From Tolypeutes matacus (taxonomy: Eukaryota > Chordata > Mammalia > Cingulata > Chlamyphoridae): a stretch of DNA of 64,000 bases. The position numbers were made by a program, and so were the translations under genes. Where the stretch lies: NCBI GenBank assembly GCA_026826555.1, contig JAKSZT010054011.1, positions 452,033-516,032 of the forward strand, given 5' to 3'. Position 1 is the first letter of the stretch. Each line of letters opens with the position of its first letter. Under the pieces are notes generated by a model. It was not told the origin of the DNA, searched no databases, and worked only from the letters and a program-made list of their open reading frames with translations. Shown in pieces: positions 47,653 through 58,939 of the stretch.

Positions 47653-47744
47653 TTTTCACTGACAGGCATTTGGGAACTCCATTGGTTTTTGGAGAGAGAT
47701 TGGACAGTGTTCTGGTCTCTTTGACTGGAGTCTTCACAGGCCAA
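47653..47744 (+). repeat. Direct repeat copy 1 (92 bp)
   Basis: About 92 bases that recur at 48,662-48,753 with roughly four differences. Flanks differ. Not part of any repeat I recognise; it might be the shared edge of an unknown LTR or retroposon. Confidence 0.75.
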
Positions 47745-48661
47745 GAATAGGATCTTTAAAAATTAAACTTAAGGGTGAAGGAGGACATAGTGATTCTTTT
47801 AGGATAGTAAGTTAGAGGCATTATACGGCCAGGTGTTGATCTTTGCAGTGCAAACTTTTGATTGTTTTATAAAGAATCTATCCTTAGGCCAGATAGCCCC
47901 TTCTCGCCCAGTTTGAGAGACTCTGTACCTTCTTTTTGTCTGCCCTTACCCTCTGGACCTCTTCACCCTAACTGAGGAATGACTGCCCCATCTGGGCTGA
48001 AGGTGGGATACAAGAAGCAGGTCCTGGAGAAGGTTTGTGTGTGTGTGGAGCTGGTGATCATACTGGGCAGGAGTACCTACCAGCAAAGTACCCCGAGAGA
48101 GTGTAGTTTGCAAGGCCAGAGATTTACATGCTGGAATAAATGAATTTACCCACAATGGAAAGGAGTATTGTCATTGTTGAGGGGAAACAGGTTGAGAAAT
48201 TATCTGATTGGCTCAGTGTGCCCAAAAGTAGGTGCTGGTCTAATCATATAAATGTTTAGGTTAGAAGGAGGAGAATAATAAACATATTTGTTTATATTGT
48301 GAAAGTTCCTGTGGTGATGGTTCAATTTTATGATATATAAGTCATTTTATTTACTGTTTTATACTACATTAGCAGACATCCCTAGTAGCAGCACCCAGGG
48401 ACAAATGAGGGAAAAGATGGGGAATGGAGTGATGTCAGATTGGGTTGTTAAAGACTGTGAACCAGGTTAGCCCTTTTTGTGGCAGTAACTAGCTTACAAG
48501 TCAGCATCTCTGTCAATGAAACCAAGCCCAGGACAGAAAGAAACCCCTCTCAACCTCTAGGAATGAAGCTTCGGTTTCAGCAGTCCCCACTGGGGAGCTC
48601 CTGTCTCTGGGGTGCCAATGCTAAGGCAGAAAATTTGTCTCACTATGTTTACAGAGCAGAA
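47745..48661. other. No gene; spacer between two direct repeats
   Basis: No gene supported. Contains a GT stretch near 48,032-48,044. May be internal sequence of an unknown element bounded by the 92-bp repeats. Confidence 0.3.
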
Positions 48662-48753
48662 TTTTCACTGACAGGCATTTGGGAACTCCACTGGTTTTTG
48701 GAGTGAGATTGGACAGTGTTCTGGTCTCTTTGACCGGAGGCTTCACAGGCCAA
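48662..48753 (+). repeat. Direct repeat copy 2 (92 bp)
   Basis: Second copy of the repeat at 47,653. Lies about 1.01 kb downstream in the same orientation. Confidence 0.75.
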
Positions 48754-49520
48754 AGAGGGAGACAAGAGAAGCAGATGTTCACTCCCTGTCTCCCTCCTCT
48801 TGCTTTCATAAAGGAAATAACCTTTGTTAAAGGTCAGGTGATGTTTGGAGACCATCTCATTGCATTCTTCCCACTGGGATCCCACATTCTAGCCGGGCAA
48901 CTCTAGCATCTGTTTAGATTATCTCCTGGACTTCAGATACTGTCTCTTTCCTTTTGTTCTGCTCAGAGAAAGAATTTTCCAGCAATGATAATGAGACTGG
49001 CTCTGTGCTGTAAACAAACCCTGTAAGACAATGACATTTGTACTGAGCTGCAAATTTTATTGGTTCAGTTACAAAGCAACATTTAATATTAGATACCTCT
49101 TCTTTCAGTCATGGCCTGAAAATTATAATCTACTGAATCAAGGAGAGAAGGAGGCTTTATTTTATGTACTAACTGTAATCCATTGCTTCTTGGAGTGCTG
49201 TGCTGAGAAGAGTACTGAGGTTGCTTCTAGGCTTGGTGGGAAGGAGTGCTGTGATCACTTAAGCATGTCTGACAAGCGATGAGTAGAAGTACAAGTATCA
49301 AGAATTTGTATCACCTTAATCTTACTTTCTAAACTTTCTCTCTCTCCTGCAATCACAGCATCCTTTAAACCTTGCCTCCCATGTATCACATGGTGTCCTC
49401 CTATGCGAATATTTACTCTTGAGTCACAGAGACTGTTTTCTGCTACTGGGAATTCTATAATTTTTACCCCTTATTAACATTCTTAATATTTAATTCTTAT
49501 GGCAGCAAAGAATTACCAAT
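48754..49520. other. No gene or clear repeat seen
   Basis: Ordinary sequence. The open frame at 49,031-49,282 is not recognised. Confidence 0.3.
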
Positions 49521-49895
49521 ATTAAAACAGGGTGCCATTTTTACCTATCAAATTGAAAAACAATTTGAAAATTGTAATAGCCAGTATTAGTGAAAATAGA
49601 AAATGAAGTAGACACTCCAATACACTATTGGTGAAAATGCAGCTTGGTAAATCCTTCTTAGAGGGCAACCTGAAAAAATATATTAAAAGTCTTAAAAATC
49701 TGAACATACCCTTTGACCCGGGGATGATTTTTCTTGACTTTTAACCCAAGACATAATCTTGAATGAACAAAGATTTACATTCATGTATATGCACTAAAGT
49801 ATTATCTATAATAGAAAGAAGTAGGAAACAAATATATTCAGCAATAGTTTAAATAACTATGTGCATAAAATAATAAAAAATAGCTTCCTTTTATT
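49521..49895 (+). mobile_element. Ancient L1/HAL1-type ORF2 fragment
   Basis: Sense wording of an old LINE C-terminal region: 'tacactattggtgaaaatgc' at about 49,620, 'gaacatacc' and 'ttgacccggg' near 49,700, and 'tatctataatagaaagaagt' at 49,803. Diverged. Confidence 0.6.
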
Positions 49896-49901
49896 AATCA
49901 T

Positions 49902-50105
49902 TGTGATGGTTAGACTCAGGTAATGGTGCCTGGTAGTTTGGTCAAGCAAGCACTGACCTAATTGTGAGACATTTTGTGGACTTAAATTATTTCAACTGAG
50001 GAGATTGCCTTCAGCAATGAGAAACATCTCATCCAATCAGCTGAAGGCCTTAAAAGGAGATGTGATGATTTTAGCAGTCAGAAGAGAAAATTTTGATCTC
50101 TTTTT
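49902..50105 (+). repeat. Truncated 5' LTR (MLT2-like)
   Basis: The first 204 bases align to the 3' LTR (51,917-52,365) with two internal deletions, after which sequence switches abruptly to integrase. Confidence 0.75.
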
Positions 50106-50880
50106 CCTTAGCCACTCCTGTCATTGCCCAAAGGGCTCATGAACAATGTGGCCATGGTGGTATGGATGGAGGTTATGCATGGGCTCAGCAACATGGACTT
50201 CCCCTCACCAAGGCTGACTTGGCTACAGCCACCGCTGTGTGCCCAATCTGCCAGCAGCAGAGATTCACACTCAGTCCCCAATATGGCACCATTCCCCAAG
50301 GTGATCAGCTTGCTACCTGGTGGCATATTGATTACATTGGACCACTTCCATTACAGAAGGGGCAGTGATTTGTTTTAACTGGAATAAACACATACTCCAG
50401 ATATGGGTTTGCTTCCCATGCATGCAATGCTTCTGCCAAAACTACCATCTGTGGACTTACTGAATGTCTCATCACCACCATGGCATTCCACACAGCGTTG
50501 CTTCTGATCAACAAACCCATTTCACAGTGAATGATGTGCAGGAATGGGCACATGATATGAAATTCAATGGTCTTAATCTTACCATGTTTCCCATCATCCT
50601 GAAGCAGCTGGATTGATATAACAATGGAATAGCATTTTCAAGACTCAATTATGGTGCCGACTAGGTGGCAATACCTTACAAGGCTGGGGCAATGTTCTCT
50701 GGGAGGTTGTGTATGCTCTAAATAAGCCTCTACTCTATGGTGCTCTTTCTCCCATAGCCAGGATTCACAGGTCCAGGAATCAAGGAATGGAGATACGAGT
50801 GGCACCACTTACTATTACCCCTAGTGATCCCCTAGAAAAAAATCTTTCTTCCTGTCCCTGAAACCTTAAGCTCTGCTGGC
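50106..50880 (+). pseudogene. ERV-L integrase remnant
   Basis: The first frame (to 50,365) keeps the zinc-binding HHCC pattern: His in AHEQCGH followed by CPICQQQ, then WWHIDYIGPLP with the first catalytic Asp of the integrase core. A stop follows, and the rest of the core and C-terminal domain are recognisable only in pieces with stops and shifts. Integrase would join viral DNA to the host chromosome; this copy cannot make it. Confidence 0.8.
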
Positions 50881-50999
50881 CTCTAGGTCTTCGTTACAAA
50901 AGGAGGAGTACTTCCACCAGGAGACACAACAATTTTTCCATTGAATTGGAAGTTAAGACTGCCACCTTGGCACTTTGGGCTTCTCATGCCTTTGAGTTA

Positions 51000-51540
51000 A
51001 CAGGCAAAGAAGGGGATTACTGTATTGGCTGGGGTTATTGAATCTGACTATCAATCAGAAATAGGACTGCACCTACACAATGGTGGTAAAGAAGAGTTTG
51101 CCTGGAATGCAGGAAATCCTCTAGGGCAGAGGTTCTTAACCTTTTTTTTGTTCCATGGACCCCTTTGTCAGTCAGGTGAAAACCATGGCCCCCTTCTCAG
51201 AATGTAGTAGCAGATAGTTTTATGACACTCAACATCGGAAACCAGAGAAAATAAAGATAATAAGCTGAATTTTTTTTCAATTCAAGTTCACGGGCTGCCT
51301 GAAATCTTGGTCTGTGGACCCCTGGTTAAGAACTCCTGCTCTAGAGTATCCCTTAGTACTACTGTGCCTTGTGATTAAAGTCAATGGAAAACTGTAACAA
51401 CCCAATCCAGGCAGTACTACCAATGGCCCAGAAACTTCAGGAATGAAAGTTTTGTTCACTCCACCAGGCAAAGAACCACAGCCAGCTGAAGAGGTTGCCA
51501 ATGGCAAAGGGAACATTGAATGGAGAGTGGAATAAAAGTG
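51000..51540 (+). pseudogene. ERV-L dUTPase-like remnant, split by hAT
   Basis: Frame 51,025-51,207 contains AGVIESDYQSEIGLHLHN, matching the conserved dUTPase motif region of ERV-L. It is interrupted at 51,127 by the hAT element and resumes at 51,347. dUTPase would lower dUTP during reverse transcription. Not functional. Confidence 0.7.
51127..51338. mobile_element. Non-autonomous hAT (Charlie-type) DNA transposon
   Basis: Terminal inverted repeats CAGAGGTTCTTAACC and GGTTAAGAACTCCTG (13 of 15 pair) with an 8-bp target-site duplication CTCTAGGG / CTCTAGAG. The 212-bp body has no coding capacity. The 'ccatggaccccttt' end wording is typical of Charlie-derived MERs. It inserted after the ERV-L. 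Confidence 0.85.
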
Positions 51541-51899
51541 TGATAAGTATGAATTACAACTATGTGACCACTTATAGAAATGAGGACTGTAAGGCTATGA
51601 ATATTCTTCCTTGTTTTGTTATGAGAATGTTTATATATGTACATAAAGAAAATATCTTTGTTTTCTTCCCTATCATATCTCCTTATTATATGACATAAGT
51701 TTTATTTGATGTTGTAATATTTAAGTTACAGGAGATCAAGTTTAAGAGTGAATATTACCAATGGACCTGTATCCTATTCTGGAGAGATTTGGTGCATTTC
51801 TGGTTGTACGCAGGACAATTGAGTATTGTTAGGTGGAAAATATGTCTGCTATTGCTTTATTTACTGTGGTTTGAGATGATGTGTCTGGCTGCCAAGTTG

Positions 51900-51916
51900 A
51901 CAAGGGGTGGGTGGAC
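51900..51916 (+). promoter_or_regulatory. Polypurine tract of the ERV-L
   Basis: ACAAGGGGTGGGTGGAC sits immediately before the 3' LTR, the position used to prime plus-strand DNA synthesis. Confidence 0.55.
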
Positions 51917-52365
51917 TGTGATAGTTAGATTCATGATCAACTTGGCCAGGTAATGGTGCCCAGTAGTTTGGACTAGCAAGCACTGGCCTAATTTTTACTG
52001 TGAAGACATTTGTGGACTTAAATCATTAGTAAGTGATTGTATCTATAATTGATTATATCTACAATCAAATGAGGAGATTGTCTTCAGCAATGAGAGACAT
52101 CTCATTCAGTTAGTTGTGGGCCTTAAAAGGAGAAGCAATGATTTCATCAGTCAGCAGAAAGAGAATTTTCATCTCTGCTTTAACCAGCCTGTTTCTCCTG
52201 GGGAATTTATTGAGGAACTTTACTGGCATTCCTGGCTTGCAGACTGCCCTATAGAATTTGGGTTTGTGGACTTGCACAGTCATGTGAGACAACCTCATAA
52301 AATCTCACAGTATTTACAGATATCTCCTGTTTGTTCTGTTTCCCTAGAGAGCCCTGACTAATACA
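51917..52365 (+). repeat. 3' LTR (MLT2-like)
   Basis: 449 bp from TGTGATAG to CTAATACA, ending at the ATCAT duplication. Confidence 0.85.
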
Positions 52366-52370
52366 ATCAT

Positions 52371-53769
52371 GTATATGCCAGACCTTTACATGTTTTATCT
52401 TATTAATTCTTACGTTGCATGAAGAACTGAGGCTAAGAAAGGCTAAAGGACTTCCAATTCTGGTAATACATGTAGATTAGTCAATCTGAAAACTACCAAT
52501 TACAAAGCACCTAGACCTGATGGAGAAAATGTAAAAATGCTTAAACAATATATTTTACTGCATAAGTGCAATTGGAATACTGTGAAGGAGATCCCTAATA
52601 GTCAAAAGAGGAGATGATATTGAAATAGAGAATGTTAAGTAGAAGCACTGGCTGCCCTTAGGGTGGGGTTGGAGGTGAGGATTTCTCACCAATGGGCTTA
52701 AGTTTTAATATCCATGTGGGGATAGACAACAAGATATACCCTAGGTGAGGTATAGGATCTCATACTCTGAATAAAATTAGATCACAGTGACTGGGTGGAT
52801 TAGGAAAAATCTCCATATATTGTCAAAGGGAGTCAACTATGACATTTATCTCATTCTAAACTCTGGCTTAAACATAAAGTAAAAATTTCTAATGATATAG
52901 CATAACCATTGAGCGCCTGCATATGGAATGAGGATTTTCATGTAAACTACCTGAATGGTCCAGAAACCCACAAGATTTTGAAGTCTCCTGAGTTGGTAAT
53001 ACTCTGGGGGCACTTGGAAGAAGCAATTGCAAACCTTTAAAGGGAAAATCTAGGTTACACAATATTTCCACAAAGCCCATAATATAAAGTATTATATAAA
53101 AATTATATGTAAGTATTTATATAAAAAAACTACAAAATATATGAGGAGAAATAATCCATCATGACAGAGAAAGAACAGACACACAAAAGAGAATTAGATC
53201 ACAAAGTACTTTAAATAATAGGATTTTCAGATGGAGACTATAAAATAAGCCAGTTATAAAGGAAAAATCTTATGATTATCTTAATTGGAGAAGAGCACTA
53301 GACAAATTTCAGCATCTATTCATGATGAAAATCTTAACAAATTAGAAATGGATTAAGGGAACAATCTCAACTGATAAAAGGAATACAACAAACATTATAC
53401 TTAAGGTCAAAATGTTGAATACTTTCTCTCTGAGACTGGGAGTAAGACAGGGTTATAAAGGAAACTATAACTAATCTGGAGAAGAAGGCCAGGAACAGAA
53501 ACTCTCCACTGGAGCCAGTACCAGTAAGAATGTTTCAACTCTAATTGAAGAATTGCTGGACACTTAGAATGGACGAGCTTCACAGATTCTGGGGAGGTCC
53601 CGTTTTGCCCAGTTTTATTGGGTCCACACTCTTTCCTGAGTCTTACATCCAAGCGCTCAGTCAGATTCTTACAGCAAAGTCTGAAGAAAATCCCCTCAGG
53701 CTTCCAGCAGGGGGAGGGGAAAAGTAACTATTTTGAAATATGGCTAAAGTAGTCCATTCTTCTTTTTTT
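52371..53769. other. No gene; MIR fragment and old L1-like sequence
   Basis: 52,380-52,450 is an inverted MIR remnant. 52,480-53,750 has A-rich, charged-codon wording of an old LINE on the plus strand, but I cannot place it in order, so this is only a suspicion. No host gene supported. Confidence 0.35.
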
Positions 53770-53935
53770 AAATTTTGAATTTTATAAAAAAAATTTTAAT
53801 TAGAGAAGTTGTAGGTTTACAGAAAAAAAAACAAACATGCATAATATACAAGGTTTCATGTACCACCCTATTATGAACCTTGCATTGGTGTGGTACACTT
53901 AAATGATGAAAGCACCTTTTTATAAAAGACTGTCC
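53770..53935 (-). mobile_element. L1 3'-UTR fragment
   Basis: Inverted wording 'attagagaagttgtaggttt' at about 53,798 and 'ttgcattggtgtggtacact' at 53,880, as in the other inverted L1 tails. Confidence 0.7.
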
Positions 53936-54254
53936 TAGGAGAAATTATTTTACTGGAGCCTAACTGATTTGGGTTTAATGAGAGCTTGAATGCATGAGGA
54001 AAGAGAAATACAAAACTCCAGCTGCCCTCCAACCCCTTCCCCCCAACCCCCAGCCTTCCTATCTCACCTAAGGGAAGGAAAGAAAGTTGAGAAGTACTTG
54101 AAGGTCAAGCCCAGGGGCACAGGCTCACAAAAGACTGAGATACTTTACCATGACATCAGTAGGGAACTTGTATAATAATGGGGGTTAAAATGGAAAGGAA
54201 ACAACAGGGGGACACAAAAATAAGGACCCAAGAGGAAATTTAAGTCTCTGATAC
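53936..54254 (+). mobile_element. Probable L1 5'-UTR fragment of the old L1
   Basis: Directly precedes an LTR that sits in old L1 ORF1 (55,603 onwards). The wording fits an L1M 5' UTR only loosely, so it is a positional inference. Confidence 0.4.
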
Positions 54255-54391
54255 TGTGGTGGTTAGGAGCTATGTACCACAGAAAAATATATTCTTAAAC
54301 CTAATCCATTCCTGTGGGTGTGAACCCATTGTATGTAGGGCCTTTTGATGAGGTTACTTCAGTTAAGGTGTGGCCCAACTCAATCAGGATG

Positions 54392-54485
54392 AGTCTGTCT
54401 TTGTGTGTGTGTACCAATAAAACTTTATTTATAAAAATAGGCAACAGACCAGATTGAATTCTGGCTGTAGTTTGCCAATCTCTGC
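54392..54485 (-). mobile_element. Fragment of a hAT-type MER element
   Basis: 'ccaataaaactttatttata' at about 54,413 and 'gtttgccaatctctg' at 54,470 give the known end wording of a MER/hAT family in mammals, one terminus only. Confidence 0.5.
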
Positions 54486-54599
54486 CATAAAGTCTTGTTC
54501 TCAATAGGTATTAGATACTAATAATGAGAGGCAATAATATAATTCTGTTTCTCTGCTAGTTTTCTATCTTGGAATATGAATGAGTTTTAAAACCTCATG

Positions 54600-54770
54600 G
54601 TCTATGGTTAGTGGCAAGGCTCCAGGATGTGTAAGTTCATTGAGGGTGGTGGGCCACACTTGTGGGAGATGTTTGTGTGGGATGTGGTGGGAGGTGTGAG
54701 AGGTGGGCAACATGGGAATCCCAGTGGGTTCCGTGTAATATTTTGGGTAATCTAAGCACCTCTTAAAATA

Positions 54771-54814
<44 letters not shown>

Positions 54815-54950
54815 AATAACATTTTTGTAAGCAAATACACATATATGCATGTATATATTTATATATCATTTTGCAAATGTTAAAAAAAAAAAGAATAAAT
54901 GTCTATCAAGCCACTATTAAAAAACAAACAAACAAACAAACAAACAAAAA
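54600..54950 (+). mobile_element. L1 3'-UTR insertion, young subfamily
   Basis: About 350 bp related to 58,630-58,930, with an A-rich tail including an AAAC repeat (54,919-54,952). Flanks AAAACCTCATG (54,589-54,599) and AAACCCTCATG (54,951-54,961) form an 11-bp duplication with one change. It contains a (TG)n(TA)n microsatellite at 54,771-54,814. Confidence 0.8.
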
Positions 54951-54961
54951 AAACCCTCATG

Positions 54962-55272
54962 CCTCATTAAATCCATATAACCAATTCCAAATAACTCAAT
55001 TTCTCTGAATATCTGTTGCCTATGCCTACCTTCAAGGAACAAATTTCAGAATCTCCTAGGGTTCTCAGTTGCAAACAATAGAAACTGATCCTGGCTAATT
55101 AAATCAAAAAGGAATTTATTGAAGGATATTTTGGGGGTTACAGCCCAGTTCATTTCTCAAGGATAGGTCAGCTCTCTTAGACCATCTTCCTATTTTACTT
55201 GATATCAGTCTAGTTCACTGCTTTAAATAACGTCATTCTGAAAGTACCTGAAAAGCAGGAGTGGCAAGTACA
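54962..55272. other. Unassigned old repeat in the LTR interruption
   Basis: 'aggaatttattgaaggatat' at about 55,110 looks like a mammal-wide repeat terminus, but the family is not identified. No gene. Confidence 0.3.
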
Positions 55273-55602
55273 GGGTGGGTCTTAATCCTATTATTGGAGT
55301 GTTTTATAAGTAGAATACAATTCAGACACACAGAGAGAAAGCCACAGAGGGAGCAGCTAGAAACTGAGCATCAGTGGAGACTGGAAGAAAAGAGAGAGGA
55401 CAGGAGAGGCTGCTGTTTGGATTACTATGTGTAAGAGGATCACAGGCAGACATCCCCAGGACACCAGTCTTTGGGAAGAAAGCATCACCTTCATGCTGCC
55501 TGATTTGGACTTCTAGCCTCAAAACCATAAGCCAATAAATTCCCATTGTTTAAGTCAACCCATTGCATGACATTTGCTTGAGCAGCCAAGGAAACTAAAA
55601 CA

Positions 55603-55976
55603 GATATCTATAGCTACAATGAACAGTAAACACAGACCAACTCCTATGCAGATAAACATAAAATCCCAGACTAAAGTTCCATTTATCTACGTTCCTTTAT
55701 CTCGCAAATCATTTACAGCTTCCAACAAAAAATTACAAAGCATACTAGAAGGCAAAACACAGTCTGAAGAGACAGAGCAAGCACCAGGATCAGACTCAGA
55801 AAAAAAAGCAGAGATGTTGGAATTATCAGACCATGAATTTAAAATAACTATGATTAATATACTAAGAACTCTAATGGAAAAAGTGGACAACATCTAAGAA
55901 CAGATGGGTAATGTAAGCAGATTGATGGAAACTCTAAGAAAGACTCAAAAGGAATTCCAGAAATCAAAAACACCAA
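55603..55976 (+). pseudogene. Old L1 ORF1, 5' part
   Basis: Frame 55,574-55,897 contains N-terminal ORF1 wording, followed by coiled-coil-type sequence. It is interrupted at about 55,977 by a younger full-length L1 and resumes at about 63,146, so this is one older ORF1 in two pieces. Confidence 0.7.
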
Positions 55977-56590
55977 CAAAGGAATTGTGGGAACATGGTG
56001 TCGGTTAGCAGATAAGGCTCAGCGCTCTCACAAAAACAATGGAGAAAAAGTCTAAAGCTGCCAGAGGGACCTACTTTGGGGGTCAGCAGACCAGGACAGT
56101 GCTTCACAACTCCCAGGAGCTTGAGGGACAGAGAGATGAAGCTGAAACTGCAAACCATGAGTTACTAAACCTTCTGGCTGCTGGGAAGGGCTCCCCTCTC
56201 TCACCCCAGAGATATTCAGCAGTGGTAAAACCCATGGTGCATTGAAGCTGACTGAGAAGGGACCAGATGTCTTCCTCCCTGCCAGCTGTTACAAGGAAAA
56301 AGGAGAGGGAGTTGTGGGGGGGGGGGGCTTTTCTTCAGTGAATTCGGTCAGCAGAGCCCACTTTGAATCTTGACTCTGGCCAATAAAAACAAAGGAATAT
56401 GGAAAGAGATACCCCTCTGTGGAAACATGTGCCAACAAGTGCCATCTGCTGGCAGGTCTGGAATTTACATGGACAGAAAATGCTTTCAAAGCTCTCTTTA
56501 GCCAACCTCTAGGAGAAAGTCTGCACCCCATTAGCAAGTCATGGGCACAGTTTTAACTTAAGCTGGGCAATTTTAAAGACTTAGGGTAAG

Positions 56591-57641
56591 TTGAAACAAA
56601 TATCAAAGAGCTGTGAAAAAATAATAAAAATAGGCAAGAGAGAGAAATTGGCCATGAAAGTAAATTCACCATCATATCAGATGCCTAGACATGAGCAAAA
56701 AATTACGAGCCATACTAGGAGACAGGAAGAGATGGCCCAGACAAAGGAACAAACCAAATATCCTGAAGAGATTCAGGATTTGAGACAATTAATCAATGAT
56801 AATCACACAACTCTCATAAATAATTTTAAAGAATTGAAAGAAAATTTGACTAAAGAGATAAAAGATATTAAGAAGACACTGGGTGAGCATAAAGAACAAT
56901 TTGACAGTCTGCAAAGAAAAGTAACTGACCTTATAGGAATGAAAGACATTATGGATGAGATTAAAAATACATTAGAAGCACATAAGAGCAAAGATGAAAT
57001 GCTTGAAGATAGAATTAGTGATTGTGAAGACAGAACATCTGAACTGGAAAAGACAGGAGATCAGAAAGAGAAGAGAAAGGAAAAAATGGAACAGGGTCTC
57101 AGGGAATTGAATGACAACATGAAATGCAAAAACATATGTATTATTGGCATCCCAGAAGGAGAATAGAAAAGTGGCAGAAAAGAATATTTGAGGAAATAAT
57201 GACTGAAAACATCCCTATCCTTATGAAAGACATAAACATCAATGCCCAAGAAAGACAACGCACCCCAAACAGAATAAATCAGAATAGGCCTACCCTGATA
57301 TACCTATTGTTCAGAATGACAGATATCAGAAATAGAGGATTTTGAAAGCAGCAAGAGAAAAGCAAGACATCACATACAAGGGAAACTCAATGAGATTAAG
57401 TGCCAACCTCTCATCAGAAACCATGGAGGAGAGAAGAGCATGGTATAATGTAATTAAGGTATTGACAGAGAAAAACTGCCAGCCAAGAATTCTGTATCTG
57501 GCAAAGCTGTCCTTCAAATATGAGGATGAGTTCAAAGTCTTCACAAACAAACAAAAACCGATAGAATATGTTGCCAGAAGACCAGAATTACAAGAAATAT
57601 TAAAGGGAGCGCTGCAGCCTGAAAGGAAAAAACAAGGGTGA
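56591..57641 (+). pseudogene. L1 ORF1 remnant
   Basis: 191 codons are open from 56,591 (coiled coil, then RRM start), a stop follows PEGE at 57,166, and the RRM remainder (57,180-57,345) and C-terminal domain (57,342-57,641, with ILYLAKLSFKYEDEFK) lie in other frames. One to two frame breaks only, so it is relatively young. Confidence 0.85.
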
Positions 57642-58170
57642 GAACCTTGGAGAAGAGTGTAGAAATGAAGAATATTAGAAAGAGTAAAAAAAAAAAAAAA
57701 GGCTATATATAATGAAATGACAACTGAAAGCAAAGGTCAAAATGGATGAAGTAAGTAATGACTTTACAGTTATAACAGTGAATTGTAATGTCTTGAACTC
57801 ACCAATCAAAAGACACAGACTGATAGAATGAATTAAAAAATATGACTCATCTATATGTTGTCTACAAGAGACTCACCTCAGACGTAAGGACACAACCAGA
57901 CTAAAAGTGAAAGGTTGGAAAAAGATATTCCGTGCAAATAGTAACCAAAAAAGAGCTAGAGTAGCAATACTAATATCATACAAATAGATTTTAAAAGCAA
58001 AAGTTTTATAAGGGATGAAAAAGGTCATTATATATTAATAAAAGGGGCAATTCACCAAGAAGAAATAACTATTCTAAATATTTATGCACCTAACCTCAGT
58101 GACCCAAAATACATGAAGCACACACTGGCAAACTGAAGGGAGAAATAGAAGTATCTAAAATAATAGTTGG

Positions 58171-58939
58171 TATGGTAAAGGGATAGAGTGTGGTTGCATG
58201 TTGGGGGATGGGGCAGATGAGTGGTGGTGTTCCTGGGTTTGGTGGTGCAGCACTGGGGGGTGGGTGGATTAGGAAGGGCTGGTTCAAATCCCCAGGGCAT
58301 GTAACTGTGAATCTTGACATTCCATGGGTTGGGAGAGGGGGGTATCATGGGCCCTGGGGGGCTGGGGAGAAGGGAACAGTCAAGATCTAATGGGTTGTTT
58401 GGTGGTCATGGGTCACAAGACAAGTCTCAATAAATTTAAAAAGGTTGAAATTATATAAAACACTTTCTCTGATCATAACAGAATGAAAAGGGAAAGCAAG
58501 GGGATGAGCGGTTGAAATACAGGGGCTTCTTTGGGAGTTTGAGGTTGTCCTGAGTACTGTTGTGGCAACGGATGTAGGCCATTTTAAATCAGCACACACC
58601 ACTCAGAACTGTGTGGGAGAGAGTGTGGTCTACAGTGTGAACTGTGGTCTATGGTTGGTGGCAAGGCTCCAGGATGTATAAGTTCATTGAGGGTGGTGGG
58701 CCACACTGTGGGAGTTGTTTGTGTCGGATGTGGTGGGAGGTGTGGGAGGTGGGCAACATGGGAATCCCAGTGGGTTCCGTGTAATATTTTGGGTAATCTA
58801 AGCACCTCTTGGAATATATATAAATATTTTTGTAAGCAAATACACATATATGCATATATATTTATATATCATTTTGCAAATGTTTGTATGTATTGTGAGA
58901 ATTTTGATTTTTACCCATAATAAAAAAATAAAATAAAAT
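58171..58939 (+). mobile_element. L1 3'-UTR insertion carrying a 91-bp L1 ORF2 patch
   Basis: 769 bp between perfect 14-bp duplications AAAATAATAGTTGG (58,157-58,170 and 58,940-58,953), ending in an AAAAT-type A-rich tail. The body is G-rich L1 3'-UTR sequence, related on its right side to 54,600-54,880. The middle (58,409-58,499) is identical to 59,139-59,229 of the host L1 ORF2. Confidence 0.85.
58409..58499 (+). repeat. 91-bp perfect copy of downstream L1 ORF2
   Basis: Identical base for base to 59,139-59,229 and different immediately outside. It lies in direct orientation about 730 bp upstream of its source, inside unrelated L1 3'-UTR sequence. Confidence 0.95.

Larger units (their letters stand above)
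49902..52365 (+). mobile_element. Internally deleted ERV-L provirus
   Basis: Perfect 5-bp target-site duplication ATCAT (49,897-49,901 and 52,366-52,370). The 5' LTR is cut at about 50,105 and joins straight to integrase sequence, so the rest of the LTR, primer site, gag, protease and RT are gone. Integrase, dUTPase-like sequence, a non-coding 3' part without env and a full 3' LTR remain. ERV-L elements characteristically carry dUTPase after integrase and lack env. A hAT element lies inside. Confidence 0.85.
54255..55602 (+). mobile_element. MaLR-like LTR (family 2) with an 880-bp interruption
   Basis: Left part 54,255-54,391 and right part about 55,273-55,602 join to one LTR. TG (54,255) and CA (55,601-55,602) ends, with GATAC / GATAT flanks as a 5-bp duplication with one change. 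The interruption has no single transposon structure: a hAT-type fragment, unassigned sequence and an L1 tail. Confidence 0.75.

Noticed and set aside
47353..47724. 123-codon frame as a gene
   Set aside because: It starts within U1 pseudogene sequence and crosses the A-run as a lysine tract, so it is an artefact of overlap.
50093..50368. Working retroviral integrase
   Set aside because: The frame stops after the first core Asp and later parts carry stops and shifts.
54771..54814. TG/TA tract as a regulatory Z-DNA element
   Set aside because: It is a microsatellite inside an L1 3' UTR; nothing beyond composition supports a role.
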